Shown here: piece by piece, positions 11,860 to 22,905 of the stretch
How the letters are laid out: each line of letters begins with the position of its first letter
Numbering within the stretch: position 1 is the first letter of the stretch
Source: Aphelenchoides besseyi
Lineage: Eukaryota > Nematoda > Chromadorea > Rhabditida > Aphelenchoididae
DNA length: 64,000 bases
Direction: 5' to 3'
Assembly: GCA_024699855.1 (NCBI GenBank)
Contig: JAMPIQ010000002.1
Span: forward strand, 14,570,001 to 14,634,000
Position numbers and translations under genes: made by a program
Notes under the pieces: generated by a model
Databases searched by the model: none
What the model was told of the DNA's origin: nothing
The model's input: only the letters and a program-made list of their open reading frames with translations

Positions 11860-12950
11860 AACCAAAAGAACAGCTGAAACTGAAGAGCAAAAATTAGAAC
11901 GTTTGATTCAACAACGACTGCTTCAAGAAAAGTTACACGTTAATGAAACGGAGCAACAAAAAACTGAACGATTAGAAGAGCAAAAAGAACGACAAAAAAG
12001 TGTTCGAATTGCTGTAACACAGAAACAAGTCCAATCAAACGTCGCAGCAGCTCCAATTCATGTTCTAGTATATCGGCTGAGTAAAATGAACGTTCAATGC
12101 GAATGTGGAGTTTTGCATTTTGAAGAAGAATGAGTCGGTAACAAACGAATCGTCAACAATTGCTGTAATTCACGGAAAGATCGATATGCCGGACTTACCA
12201 AAACTGCCACAAGAACTGGAAGATCTGTTCACTGAAAAATTCAGTGTCCAACAATTTCTTCGTCAATATTCGTAAGTTCGATGCGGCCAATAGATTCGCA
12301 GCTTTCAACGTCAAAATGCGATCATGTGAATCTGCCGGTCCATATTGTTTCAGTATTTCAGGTCAAATCTGTTACGGAATCGATGAAAGTGTAAGCGCAC
12401 CGGCTGATCAAAAGTACGGCCATTTGTTCTTCTCCGATTCATCTAAAGCAATAGAAAGACGATTTAACACAACAACGGAAGCGAAGAATAAGTTCATTAA
12501 CTGCATTCGCAACTGCTTGGTTGTATCCTCTCTTCTTTCCGAAAGGAACGTTAGGATGGTCAATTGACATGATCAAAGAAAACACAAACGAACTCGATTA
12601 ACTCGTTCAGAGTTTCATAGTTATCGGTCGGCCGTTCGAGAAAACTCCAACAGTCGGATCCACTACGGAAAGAAGTTGTTTCAACAACTCGTAGTCGATT
12701 CTTACGTTCAAGTTGAAAGCGATCGAATGCGATGAATTCAACAAAAGCAATTGAAAACAATGTACTACCACGAACTTCACGCAAGCTTAAGTCGAATGAG
12801 ACAACAATTGAATCGTGGCATCGGACGAATCCACGGGTTGCCATCGACTCACTTCGGATCTCCGCGATTCATGCGCGAGAACTACCAAGATGCAATGGCA
12901 ATCGTTCTCAACAACGGCACAACAAAAATGAAACAAGATTGTTGACTACA
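11860..12950 (+). mobile_element. Helitron Rep/helicase protein, N-terminal part, degenerate
   Basis: Consecutive + strand fragments in shifting frames follow the order of Helitron proteins. A charged coiled region (EEQKLERLIQQRLLQEKLH and NETEQQKTERLEEQKERQ) comes first. Then come the Cys-rich CECGVLHFEEE, the block IDMPDLPKLPQELEDLFTEK, the block GPYCFSISGQICYG with YGHLFF (12330-12430), and GRIHGLPSTHFGSPRFM with ENYQDAMAI at about 12820-12905. Stops and frameshifts separate them. The catalytic HUH region that should follow is absent, replaced by unrelated sequence from 12950. The next Helitron segment resumes at 15.3 kb on the same strand. Confidence 0.75.
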
Positions 12951-13190
12951 GAAATCTGTTAGCACACGAAATTGACTGATAAAACCAACCTTCATACTCC
13001 CAATCATTGATTCTTGAGTCATCTGAATCGTTTAATGTCTCAATGATTACGAGTGGGAAGCCAATCGTCTGCTTTAAAATGAACGTCCATCTCTTCATTA
13101 CCACAAACAACTCTTCTGCGATCGAGTAGTTAAATAAGGCCCAACAAACGAGCCGGTTGATTGTGGAAGATACTCAAAAGTGCCGAAATG
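12950..13190 (-). pseudogene. dispersed protein-family fragment (copy at 13 kb)
   Basis: On -, a continuous open stretch includes NYSIAEELFVVMKRWTFILK and ETLNDSDDSRINDWEYEG. The DNA aligns with 7595-7760, whose copy has a stop at the WTF tryptophan. There is no start codon and it ends at a TAG near 12960. It seems to have been inserted into the Helitron between 12950 and 15290. Weak similarity to the - strand ORF at 56370-56738 (NYDL/EEL) is visible. Confidence 0.45.
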
Positions 13191-13797
13191 AACTTCGATC
13201 CGAATAACATCTGGTGACCCATGACTTCTGACAAGTTCGCATCAACATCTAATGAATTGCCGAGAGCATAGAAACATACGAAGTGAACTTGAACAGTTTG
13301 CATGTTTAAAAGTGTTCAAACAAAATCTTTGTTTCTTGTTTTCTTACAGTTTGAACAATTTCGTTCTCTATTGCAGATTTGTAATGATGAAAAAAGGTTC
13401 TCGTATAGCTACGGAATATTTTGCGATTGACACTTCGTTCTTACAAAACTCGGGCGTTTTGTTTCATTGAGAGTGGTACTTCGATTTGTGGGCAATTTTG
13501 TCTTTCGAATATAAATGATGCGGAAACTTTTGGCGAATACTTTGATACAAAAACCAAAATGTTTATGACTAATTGTGATGGTGAAATACAAAAAAGAGTC
13601 GCAGAACGCGAGCCGTTTTGTAAGCACACTGTCCGTCTTGGACACTAAAAGCAATTTAGTGCGTGGGCCATGAAATCGTCCATCGTCTCGTATTTAATTG
13701 CCTGATTGTTTCTCTCGCATCGTCGATCAGGTCTTCAATTCGTCGGGTTTTCTTTGTAACATTTATTTCATGAATTTGCTGTTTGTGCTAATAAAAT
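13191..13797. other. unassigned, short ORFs
   Basis: A + strand open stretch at 13421-13648 lies over the 3' end of another ORF; no domain is recognised. An AATAAA occurs at about 13790. Confidence 0.25.
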
Positions 13798-13821
13798 GTT
13801 TCATTAAGTCCCAAGTTTGAA
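13798..13821 (+). ncRNA. second SL1-like motif before a GT (candidate)
   Basis: Contains CCCAAGTTTGA, an exact match to the 3' half of nematode SL1, with an SL1-like GTTTCATTA in front (three extra bases between). It is followed by GT at 13822. Like the motif at 10265, it follows an AATAAA by a few bases. No Sm site is obvious downstream, so this is weaker as an SL RNA gene than the first. Confidence 0.2.
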
Positions 13822-13849
13822 GTTCCCGCTCTTAGGCAACGGCCGAATC

Positions 13850-14310
13850 ACCCAGCTTCTGGATCCTCAAAAAAAGAGCGCAGCCGACGTGTCATTGGAC
13901 AGCAAATCAATCAATTGACTCGTACAACACAATTCGCATTCTGTTGTTGTCCGAGACTTTTCTCCTAGACCTAATAGAACGAACGGTTTTCGAGTGTTCG
14001 ATATTTTTGAACTTTTAATTGATTCTTCGTTCCTTGAGTATAGTCGAGTAGCGCCATTTTATATAGCTTCCAGTCTATATAGTGTCCTGATCGGCCAAAT
14101 CGATCGGGAAATCTCATTTCCCCGCCTCTGCACTCTCTGACCACCGCACACCTCGTCGGCATTATAAAAAGGCGCCACCGTGTTCATCCCCTCACTCATC
14201 TTTTTCGTTACCACCGAGCGCAGTCGACTCAATCGACCGCTGATCGTTCCTTCTCTACTTCATTGTTACTCTCCCGTTTTGCGACAATAAACTTCCGTAC
14301 CTCAATTCGT
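13850..14310 (+). promoter_or_regulatory. TATA/poly(A) block, LTR-like or promoter
   Basis: GC-richer than its surroundings, with TATAAAAAGG at about 14163 and AATAAA at 14286, and short direct echoes such as TATATAG twice near 14070. The layout fits a solo LTR or the promoter of an element. No partner LTR was found. Confidence 0.3.
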
Positions 14311-14841
14311 GTTTCTCTATCAGAACAATAGATTTTGTCTATGGCTTCGAAGATCAATCTTTATGTTCGCTTTTACATATAGCTCTTTTCGTGTAGACAT
14401 GTTTACGCCCGTTTTCACTTTAAACTGTCGTCATGCCTTCTTTAGCAGCCAAATCATTCCTTATAAACAACGCCTTATTGCCGATTTCACAAACCGACAA
14501 CGATGTCGCAACGGAAGTGATTGGAATTTAGTGCCAACTACTCCTTTCTTGCAAGTTTTTACTGCTCACCGTGCAAAATCTGCGATGACCACAAAACGAA
14601 CGAGTGTAAAAAAGGTAAGTGAACAAAAACTGAAAAACAACTAATTGTTAGGCAACCAATACGCCGATTAATACAAAGAATTCGGAAATTGACTTTGCTA
14701 CAGCAAAGAAAAGAATAAAAGACTATTATCAGGCTGAATTGCTAAGCCCATCACACCGGACGACAACATGGCCACCAACCAAATCTCCGTTTATAAGCAG
14801 CACCGTTTCTGCCGATTTCTCAAATCAAGCAGAAGTCTACA

Positions 14842-15108
14842 ATGGACGAAAAGAAAGAAACTAAAGAAGGTAAGTAAGTCGCAACAGCGGATATAATTAA
14901 TTAAATGATTTCAGAAAGCACCGACGTCTGCGCCGTATGCAAGGAAAACCACCGGACACAAGATTGTCGCCGAAGTAAGTTAAAAATAAAAAAATAATTC
15001 CTTTTCTTTTTTAGTGCACCGCTACTCGGACGAAAAATTCGGGCAAGTGGGAAAGTAAGTGTGCCATTTCAATCAAGAATTAAAAACGATTTTCACAGCG
15101 GAAGTTAG
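14842..15108 (+). CDS. small four-exon zinc-knuckle-like protein
   Basis: Four tiny exons (14842-14869, 14915-14974, 15015-15054, 15099-15108), all with good GTAAGT donors and AG acceptors, join in frame to 45 aa. The middle contains CAVCKENHRTQDC, a CX2CX3HX4C motif like the zinc knuckles of BEL/Pao gag proteins. An exon-like stretch upstream (14584-14613 and 14653-14868) is spliced similarly but runs into a TAA in the other frame. It could be the remains of a larger gene or of a gag-derived gene. Function unknown. Confidence 0.4.
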
Positions 15109-15289
15109 TCTGACTACCCACAGACAAAGACAGCGCCGTTAATTAAAATCATATGCTTGTTGTTTGTCGGAAAAGTAGTAGAAATCGGTTGCTCATTCAA
15201 AGTTTGTGTTATTTTTTGCCAAACAAATCAGCAAACTAAGTAAAAGAGAGATCTCAATCTTTGCGGAAGGCTCTTCAATCAGACGTTTC

Positions 15290-16165
15290 CGAAATCAAGA
15301 ATGTTAAGTTTGATAATCGTCGAATTGTTCTGTACGGTTGATACCTCCTGAAACGCTATCGTTGTCCCATCAACGTCGAAATTGTGAGTTCAATCAAAAA
15401 CGTGAATTATTGATATAAATACGCATACAAGGTCACGACGCCGCTTCCTTGGAACTCCAATCAACTGGAAAGATCAGCCACGACGAAATCAAAGATCATA
15501 TTGATGGTAGTTATGTCTGTCCATTTGAAGCATGTTATCGAATTTTGAAGCTGAAAAAGCACGACAAGTCGCATCACGTTTGAACGGCGGCCAATTCATC
15601 TCGAGAATCAACAAGCGGTTTACATCGACGAAGACTGCGATTTGGAGAAAGCAAAAAAGATAATGGAAAAAGGAACCAAACTAACGGACTTCTACAAATT
15701 GAATGAACGAGACGCGAATGCTCTAACTTTGTTGTATTCCGAAGTACCCACTCATTACAGTTGGAAAACAGTAACCGTTTACAACAACCAAGGGGCAGAA
15801 ACAACCACACAATGGAAGCCGCGAGTACGAAGCAGTAAAATAGTTGGTCGAATGTACGTCATAAGTTCGAATCAAGATGATTTGTGGCATTTGCGTCTTC
15901 TTCTACAACACATTAAGGGAGCAAAGAACTTCGATCAGTCAACGGAATTGAGTATCAGAATAATGGAGAAGCATGTTTAGTTTTTGGGTCTGATTGACGA
16001 TGATGAGGAATATGTTAACTGCATAAAAGAAGCAGTTATAGTGTTAATGCCATAGAAATTGCGAACTCTCTTTGTCAATATTCTTATTCATTGTGATCCT
16101 ACGGATCCTAAAACGTTGTGGGAGATGTTCAAGCAGGATTTGAGCGAAGATTTCAATATTTAGAT
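15290..16165 (+). mobile_element. Helitron Rep/helicase protein, middle part, degenerate
   Basis: On +, the fragments follow the family order: YLLKRYRCPINVEIV, then SSIKNVNY, YKYAYKGHDAASLELQS, DEIKDHIDGSYVCPFEACYR, RRPIHLENQQAVYIDE, KLTDFYKLNERDANALTLLY, VPTHYSWK, VGRMYVISSNQDDLWHLRLL, FLGLIDDDEEYVNCIKEA and LWEMFKQDLSEDF. The block 15642-15980 is open for 112 codons; stops and at least two frameshifts occur elsewhere. The PIF1-type helicase motifs that should follow are missing. Together with 11860-12950 it is probably one Helitron split by later insertions. Confidence 0.85.
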
Positions 16166-16569
16166 CGTTCGTATATTTTGGGCGGTTCTAGAAACCGAAT
16201 ACTTGGTTACTCCACACATTGAGTACTCACGTTCCCACTGCAAGAGTCGACCGTCGAGACAAAAGCTACGAGTATGCACTCAAATTGGGCCAACATGACT
16301 GAAGCGGTAACTTTACCGTATAAGAATTGCTAAACGACCAAGTTTTATTAACATGCAGAGTACAATTAATATGAGTACTATAAAGTACGGTTTCTCAATT
16401 ACATCTTTGCATTTCGAGCATCTTCAGTAAACGGCAAAGCGCCCAGTAGTTCGATAACTGAACTGGCCTCTTTCTTTCCTCGCACAAACAACGACCGTGT
16501 AGTTGAAATTTTATTCGAATCGTACATTTAGTATGGAATTACGCTCAGAGGTCATGAGTCGCAAGAACG

Positions 16570-16752
16570 AAAACCGTTGAAGCACAAAATTGGTTTAATG
16601 GATACCCGATGGGAAGAGACCACGAGGCCGACCAAGAACGCGTTAAGCTGACGACTTCAAATCAGTGATCGAACTGCACCAAAAATGGACTGATGTTGCA
16701 AAAACCACGCAGTGGAATCAGTTGCGGGCATCTTTTGCTACGCACCATCGAT
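16570..16752 (+). mobile_element. LINE 3' coding fragment
   Basis: On +, KRPRGRPRTR, a stop where Trp is expected, then ADDFKSVIELHQKWTDVAKT matches the basic GRPxxRWxDD C-terminal tail of many LINE reverse transcriptases. It ends at a TGA near 16752. It abuts the oppositely oriented RT fragment to the right, so two LINEs are juxtaposed. Confidence 0.6.
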
Positions 16753-16979
16753 GAATTCTTTGTTTATTGTTGTTGTTATGTGATAAAGGAAATAAATCAA
16801 ATTGAACATTTAATAAATTATGTGATGATCTTGTAGCTCTGGGCCCCCCGAACGTTTCCTTCACTCCTCGCAACTTTTCGTACCTCAAATTAGATGGCAG
16901 ATTTAGCAGAGAAGCCACCAAATCCTCTTTGAAGTCCATGTTTGAATTGAGGTTATTCAACGCGTCCACAAAGTTCCCA

Positions 16980-18470
16980 ACATCTTGACGTTTGTTCTCC
17001 TACTCGTTAACTCAGATCTCACTGGCGTGATGATCGGTTGGGTATAGTGCGTTAACGCTATCCCATATAGCTTACATGAACTACCGAACAGAGCACACAC
17101 ATCTCCTGAACCGCAATCACGTTCCGATAATTGAGCTTAGATAGACAACCCTTCGCATTCCACAAAAATGAAAGCTCCAGATCAATCGTCGGCTCTTTTC
17201 CTTCAATCGTGTGCAATATCACTACCCCAGCACGCGGCAATCTACTCCAGTCCTCAAACATCCTCTTGTGAAACTCTTTGCGCATCAACTTTTTGACCTT
17301 CCGACTCGCTTGTGTCGGATTTGTGTACCAAGCTTCGTCGCCTCCCGGCTCCACTCTTACACTGATACCGCAACGCTCTTTCGAAAACGTCACAACATCT
17401 TTTAATTGGAATTTCGCTAGGATTGCAATGAGATCAGCCGTCAACGTGCTAGCAGGGACTGAAACAAACCCGATGCTGCTATCAAATCGTCTCGACACTG
17501 CATGTAAGCGAAGCCTTGGACTACACTTTCATACAACACCAATTCAACTGATTTCAGGCCAAATCCGCCCATCCGGGCGTCGACTTACGTCCTTGCGGCG
17601 GACGCAACCTTAAACCGGAACTTGGCGTCGGTAAGTTTCTTACGCGACTCCATATCGAATTCTATGCATTTCTTTATTTGGGAGGCAGACATGCCATGCC
17701 CAACCAACACGTTTCCGAACAAGTAGCTAGCTACCGGCATGACGACCGAGTTAATATCGACGACAGTTTGACGTGCCATCCGGTCAACAGCCAATATCTT
17801 GTCTACTCGCTTAAGCATAAGACCTTCGATGCGCTCCCACGCAACGCCTTCAGCCACTTCAATGCCTTGCTCAACACCTAGATACTTTTACACATCCTGC
17901 GAGCCCAGCAACTTGATGGATTCGTATGTGGAACTGCCAGGTTGTGGGTTAACCTGTCGCGACGTAGCAATTGCACACTTCTTGGGATTAAGTAGAAGCC
18001 CGATCGCATTGCCAAGCTTCTCGATCTCTCCCAACATTCTCCTTGCTCCATCCTGTGTTCGATTATAGAGTTTCAGGTCGTCCATATAGAAGAAGTGATT
18101 CAGGGTCAGAGGGCGTCTGTTCCCGTCACCACTTGCCCCACGTGAGTGTACGCTACCATAGGCAGTTTCTATCGACTTGAAGCTCTATTGAGATGCTTTG
18201 CGGTTACGGCAATATCAAACCAAAACATCAATGGACTCAATGAATCACCCTACAGCACACCATTCTTGATAGGCAAATACTTACTAGTGTGTGTTTTGTC
18301 ATTGCTTCGAACCTCATACTTTACCTTATACTTCTTCATTAAGTCCGCAATCAGTGTATGAACACCACGGTCTAAGTTAACACGCTTCAACAAATAATTC
18401 ACATACGAATGAGGCACCGAGTCAAATGCGTCCATTAGATATAGATTGCCATGCCTTTATCCTTGGGTAA
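16980..18470 (-). mobile_element. LINE reverse transcriptase, R2/NeSL-like, degenerate
   Basis: On -, in order: MDAFDSVPHSYVNYLLKRV (about 18435), LPIKNGVL, then FYMDDLKLYNRTQDGARRML (YxDD catalytic motif, about 18090-18030), NPKKCAIA, KYLGVEQG, and from 17857 a helical thumb-like region with ILAVDRMARQTVVDINSVVM. The stretch 17498-17058 is open for 146 codons and ends with a CVLC Cys motif. Frameshifts separate the segments and the N-terminus is missing. YMDDLKLY wording and the following region resemble R2/NeSL-group elements with a C-terminal endonuclease; that clade call is from memory of the group. Confidence 0.75.
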
Positions 18471-19359
18471 TTGAACGCCTTTGATATAGGTCAAAAAGCT
18501 AAAATGGCGGCTAGATCAATAATCAAACAGTCACTTACCTTCTTGTCTCGGCACTCGATGTGTCGTCGTCGTGTTTGTTCGGAAGGGAGCAAAGGAACGA
18601 AACGATAAAATGACTGTTTGGACTCATTTTTATTCTTTATATATTCGAATGATACCATCGAAATTACAGAAAGCGATACCCGCAGTCATAGATGCATTAA
18701 CTTGCTGTAGTAGAAATAGAGAGGGTAGTTGGCATCACTCGGTAGACAAAAGCTCACAAGTTCGTTATGGCCGGCGGACTGTTTCTTGATCTCCAAACTT
18801 TACCCAAGGTGCTACTAAATTTCAGATGAAAAGATTGACGGCGTTTCTTTGAACACAATCACATTTACCAAGACATTAACAACTGAGCTGTTGGCTTCAG
18901 GTCACATTCTTATGTGAACTTGGACCGTAGATTGATGGTCGATTCTAATTCTATTGGACAATATTTCAAGTTTATTCGTTTCGTTTATGACCTTTTTGAA
19001 GCCAGATGATCGATTATTTCTCCCATTATTTCAACGGGATTATCATCTGGTACACAAAGAAATAGCAATAGATTCCAATTAAACGACAAATTTTACGTTC
19101 ATCGTCGTAGTCAAGCTTAATGATCATGAGTTGATGTCGATCACTTCTTTTATTCGTTTGTAGATCTCTGTTTTGTTGTTTTCTCACGTTCTCATGTCAA
19201 GGTGAAGCTTTAAATTTGAGTGCACTATTTTTGATCATTCGAGGATAACAGTTTGCACATACAGCTGTTAATTGCTCGAACTCTTATTCACAACTTAGGT
19301 GAGTTGAAATAACAACAAACAAAAACGTCAACATCGAGATTTTAGCTCCGAAGTTATAA
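18471..19359. other. no gene seen
   Basis: One + ORF (18571-18789) has no recognisable content. No repeat or RNA gene was identified. Confidence 0.3.
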
Positions 19360-19880
19360 TCCGAAATGTGAACTTCCATTGACTACAACTCGGTGACCAG
19401 TGACTCTAGAAGCGTGTGATTAACAGGACAACAACTACTCATGAACTCTAAACCCTGTCAATATCAGCGGAATCCAATCAGCCAACGAGCTAAAATACAC
19501 AACACCCCCCCCATTCCCTTTTATGACATGTCCATCGCGTAAATCGATGTATCTCGGAGATTCTGGCAAGAAGCATTGCCCATATTATATTAATAGAAAG
19601 CCCAAAACACCGGCTATTGATCATGCTTAAAATTGTAATCACCGGATAACTGAGAGAAAAATGAGAGGTCTTCAAAACCAAACAATCTGTCGAAAATCGT
19701 CCAAAATTGCAAAAGTTTGTGCAGCTCTTACCATTGATGATGGTGAGCTCTTATTTGGTACAATTGTTAAGGACGTTAGAAGATTACGATTATCAGAGTT
19801 TAGAGAAGTGAAATGGCTCGAGAGATAAATTAGAAACATCAACATACTCAGAAATCGCTTAAATTTGAAGACTTGGTTTT
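19360..19880. repeat. dispersed repeat family, copy 1
   Basis: About 500 bp aligning along its whole length with 37055-37565 and 45655-46140 in the same orientation. Shared landmarks include ACACAACACCCCCC, GGATAACTGAGAGA, AAACAATCTGTC and GATGGTGAGCTCT. Copy 1 is the most diverged. No long ORF is conserved between copies and no clear terminal inverted repeat was found, so a MITE- or SINE-like or non-autonomous element is likely. Confidence 0.7.
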
Positions 19881-19889
19881 ATCTAGCAG

Positions 19890-20330
19890 AATTGACCTCC
19901 TTTGTTGTAATTTTCACAAACAACTAAACACACTACAAGCATCAATAGGTGTAAATTTGGAGTTGATGGACGCATTGGTTTTGGAAATCGAACTTGAAAT
20001 TTGCCGACCATTCAAACTCTACTACCACTTGTCGTTCTACGAGAACAACGAAATAGTTGGAAGTGTTTATAGAAGGTATGGTCGATAGCCGGAGTCCAAA
20101 TAACTATAGAAGAATCAAATAAACTGAAGATTTATCCAATAAAATTCGACTTGGCCAACAATCTACTGTTCAAGTTTCCATAAGAATACGACCTGAAGCC
20201 AACAGCTCAGTAGTTGTTGATGTCATGGTAGATGTGATTGCATTCTAAAGGACGCCGTCAATCTCGTTCAAATTCACAATTACCTCGGGAAAAGTCTGGG
20301 AGTGAGTAAATAATCTGATTGCGTCGCCGA
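19890..20330 (+). pseudogene. decayed protein-coding remnant
   Basis: A + strand open stretch at 19873-20088 (LQASIGVNLELMDALVLEIE) continues after a TAG as segments such as STVQVSIRIRPEANSSVVVD and SISFKFTITSGK, interrupted by stops and frame changes. The composition is that of a real beta-rich protein, but I cannot name it. Confidence 0.3.
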
Positions 20331-20540
20331 TCGTTATTGAATTTGTTCTCTTTTGTCTACCGAGAGATGCCAACCGCCTTCTCAGTTCTGATCACTGGTA
20401 GCGACTGCATATTTGACTGCGGGTAACGCCTTTTGCAGCTTCCATGGTCTCATTCGAGTAGCATATAAACCCTGGAATGAGTCCAAACAGTCACTCCATC
20501 GTCTCATTCCTTCCCTACTCATTCCTTCTCTACTCATTCC

Positions 20541-20653
20541 CCTGCTCTTCTCTCCGCTGGTCGATCAACGCACTATTATCATACACTGTTCACGTTTCAA
20601 CTAGTGTAGGATAACAGTGCGTTGGATGACCAAGCGGAGGAATCGAAGAGCAG
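20541..20653. repeat. near-perfect inverted repeat / hairpin
   Basis: The left arm (20541-20587) and right arm (20603-20653) are inverted copies. About 34 bases match with only a few differences (for example CAACGCACTATTATC versus CAACGCACTGTTATC), with a loop of about 15 bases. The arms extend outwards through CTGCTCTTC. Just upstream is a pyrimidine-rich CTCATTCCTT direct repeat (20490-20540) and a TATA-like ATATAAA at about 20462. It may be a fold-back element, a small-RNA precursor or a terminus of a DNA element. Confidence 0.65.
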
Positions 20654-21059
20654 ACTCCTAGTCCAACTACTCGAATCCTTTGACCGTTTCGTTTCCGTCC
20701 TCAGTTTACTTTTCAGTTTGTGCGAGTGTCCGTGGGTGTGAGCGGGAATGGAATAACGATTATTTTGATGTCAATCTGCTTTGTTTTTTGAACTCTGCAA
20801 AGACTAGTTGGTACGAAGATTCGAAGAATCAAACGAACGTACACGCAAAGGCCTTCGAAATGCACCAATCAGAAAGTAGGACCATCTCCTTTTTGTGAAT
20901 GATCTGTTTGTTAACTCACTTTAATTTCAGCTGTCGCACTCTTCTACAGATTACTTTCTGTGTCGTTTGTTGGAACCGCCTTTGCCGTCATTACCTTTAA
21001 TCGGGAACTATGGGACAGGAGATCTTCGGTTGGTTGAATTGTTGGCTGTGAATAAGCTC

Positions 21060-21165
21060 TTCATGACTGTGAGCTGCTGGTGACTGTAGGACAGAAAGCT
21101 GCTCATGATCCAGAGAGTTCGACATCAACTTCTCAGTGAGTCGAAATCAATTGGTTTCAGATCCT
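21060..21165 (+). repeat. dispersed repeat, inverted partner at 46.3 kb
   Basis: About 100 bp containing GAGCTGCTGGTGACTG and GACAGAAAGCTGCTCATGAT, repeated as its reverse complement at 46325-46430 with roughly 80-85% identity by eye. Nothing coding is seen. Confidence 0.6.
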
Positions 21166-21169
21166 GTGT

Positions 21170-22600
21170 CGCTTAACTATCGGATTTATAGGTCTACTCG
21201 AAAGTCCTGTGATCAAAGGTAATCTGCGATCCCCTAACTAATCGGCAATGATGATGGTGATGATGGGGGGGAAAGTGGAGTTGACGATCGGAAGCAAAAG
21301 GTTTAAACTTATAGATTGGGGTATGGAGAGTACGTATTTGACATTTGTTTTGTAAGATACGAACTTTTACCGAGTAAATTTTTGACTTTAAATTAACATT
21401 GAAATCGGTCTTTCTGATCAAACCATATCGAAGGTTAAGCCGATAGCCTTGAAAGAACATAGGATTGTGCGCATCAGTAGGGCCCATCGACATGCAATAT
21501 ATGACGGCATATAAAATAATTGCAATGGACTTATTAACTCTGGTAGAAATTTTCTGTTCATTTTTGCTTATACTTTGGGTTCAATTATTTTGATTGTTTT
21601 GTAGTTGTTGATATACAGTTTTACTACTATAAATAGACCAATTAAATGGCTTTAAAACGACATAATAATACAACCCACACAACTAAAGAAAGCGAGCGGC
21701 GAATCTTTCTGATCTTGGATGAACTCAATCGAGTGTGTACTTTCAACAAAATGAGTTTTGGAATTAGTCAACTGAGTTACTTACAGAACTAAATAATTAT
21801 TCTTGCTGACGACTGCTGATTGCAGAAAGTCTAGAATTATGGAGGCCTTAATGAAACGTCATTTGGTTTACAGAAAACACGATTTTGCTTCTCAACAGAG
21901 AACTGATTGCTCCGAATACCACACAAGTCTAAGGGATGTTCGTTTTGACTCAACTTCAAATCTAATTATAGATTGGAATCTGAATGAAAAACAGCAACAT
22001 GAATCGGTTTGAGTTGTTTTCATCGATTAAGGTCTTCCGCAAGAATTGATGCTTGATTATATTGCTCGACAAACAAAACACTTGGATTCATTGCTTGTTG
22101 TAGTTGAATGAGAGATCGAACACAAATCACTCGCCCTTCAGAGATTAAAGCATCCTGGAGCCATGAAGTACTGAACTCATTTCTACAGATTTGAGGTCGG
22201 GCAGCTGACATTCAATTAAGAGAACTGTTATTTAAGTCGTTACAAATAAGTGTGTTTTATATTGAATTTAAAAAAGAACGAATCACGGGTGCTATAAAAC
22301 AGTCAAAACCAACTCAACTTTTGAATTCATTCGTTAATCAACTAAGATTCTGAAGAAATGAAAGATTTGTCTTCAATGGAAATCTGGTTTATTAGTAAAA
22401 CTAGTACAAGTTCAAATGTGCGGGATACAATAATGGGAGAATGAGTGATAAAAAAGGTCCAACTGTCGACTCCTCACTAGAGACAAGCCAACAGCCGGAA
22501 CTTCGAATCAAAATGTGAATGTAGAGGATACAATAATGAAATGGACGAAAACAGATTCATCCGATCAAAGGGTATTCTCAACAGATCGCAGTGTAAAGAC
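21170..22600. other. no gene assigned
   Basis: Short ORFs only (for example 21194-21493 on - with six His codons in a row, 21803-22012 on +). None has recognisable content or splice structure. Confidence 0.3.
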
Positions 22601-22639
22601 TGCTTACAACTCCTTGACCAGTAGTCAAGTCGTATTCAA

Positions 22640-22905
22640 GCGATCTTGCACCCCGACATTACACCACACAAAGTCGTATGGAATCGACAACCAAGCGGTA
22701 GTTAAACCACGAGGCAAGATCAACACTCCCGCTTATGCTACACCATGCATGATTCTTCACAAAGTCAGACTAGAGTCAAGCTCAACGGGGTCTTCTTTCC
22801 CCGCTGTCTTTGCTAAGCCTGTTCCTTTGGCTGTGGTTTCGCTAGATGGTAGTTAGGGACAGTGGGAATCTCGTTAATCCATTCGTGCGCGTCACGCTTT
22901 TGGCG
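22640..22905 (-). rRNA. 28S rRNA fragment (domain V region), probably non-functional
   Basis: The - strand reads as eukaryotic 28S rRNA, starting at about 22905 with GTGACGCGCACGAATGG. It continues through ATTAACGAGATTCCCACTGT, CTAGCGAAACCACAGCC, CGGGGAAAGAAGACCC, TTGAGCTTGACTCTAGTCTG and TAAGCGGGAG. Upstream of this the match stops abruptly and the universally conserved CTTAAGGTAGC is not found in its normal form. Towards 22640 the match fades (a GTGGTTTAACTACC block is still alignable). The fragment lies directly 3' of the R2-like LINE end in the same orientation, as in rDNA insertions of R2-group elements. Confidence 0.85.

Noticed and set aside
22515..22856. 113-codon ORF on +
   Set aside because: Most of it is antisense 28S rRNA sequence, so the frame is accidental.
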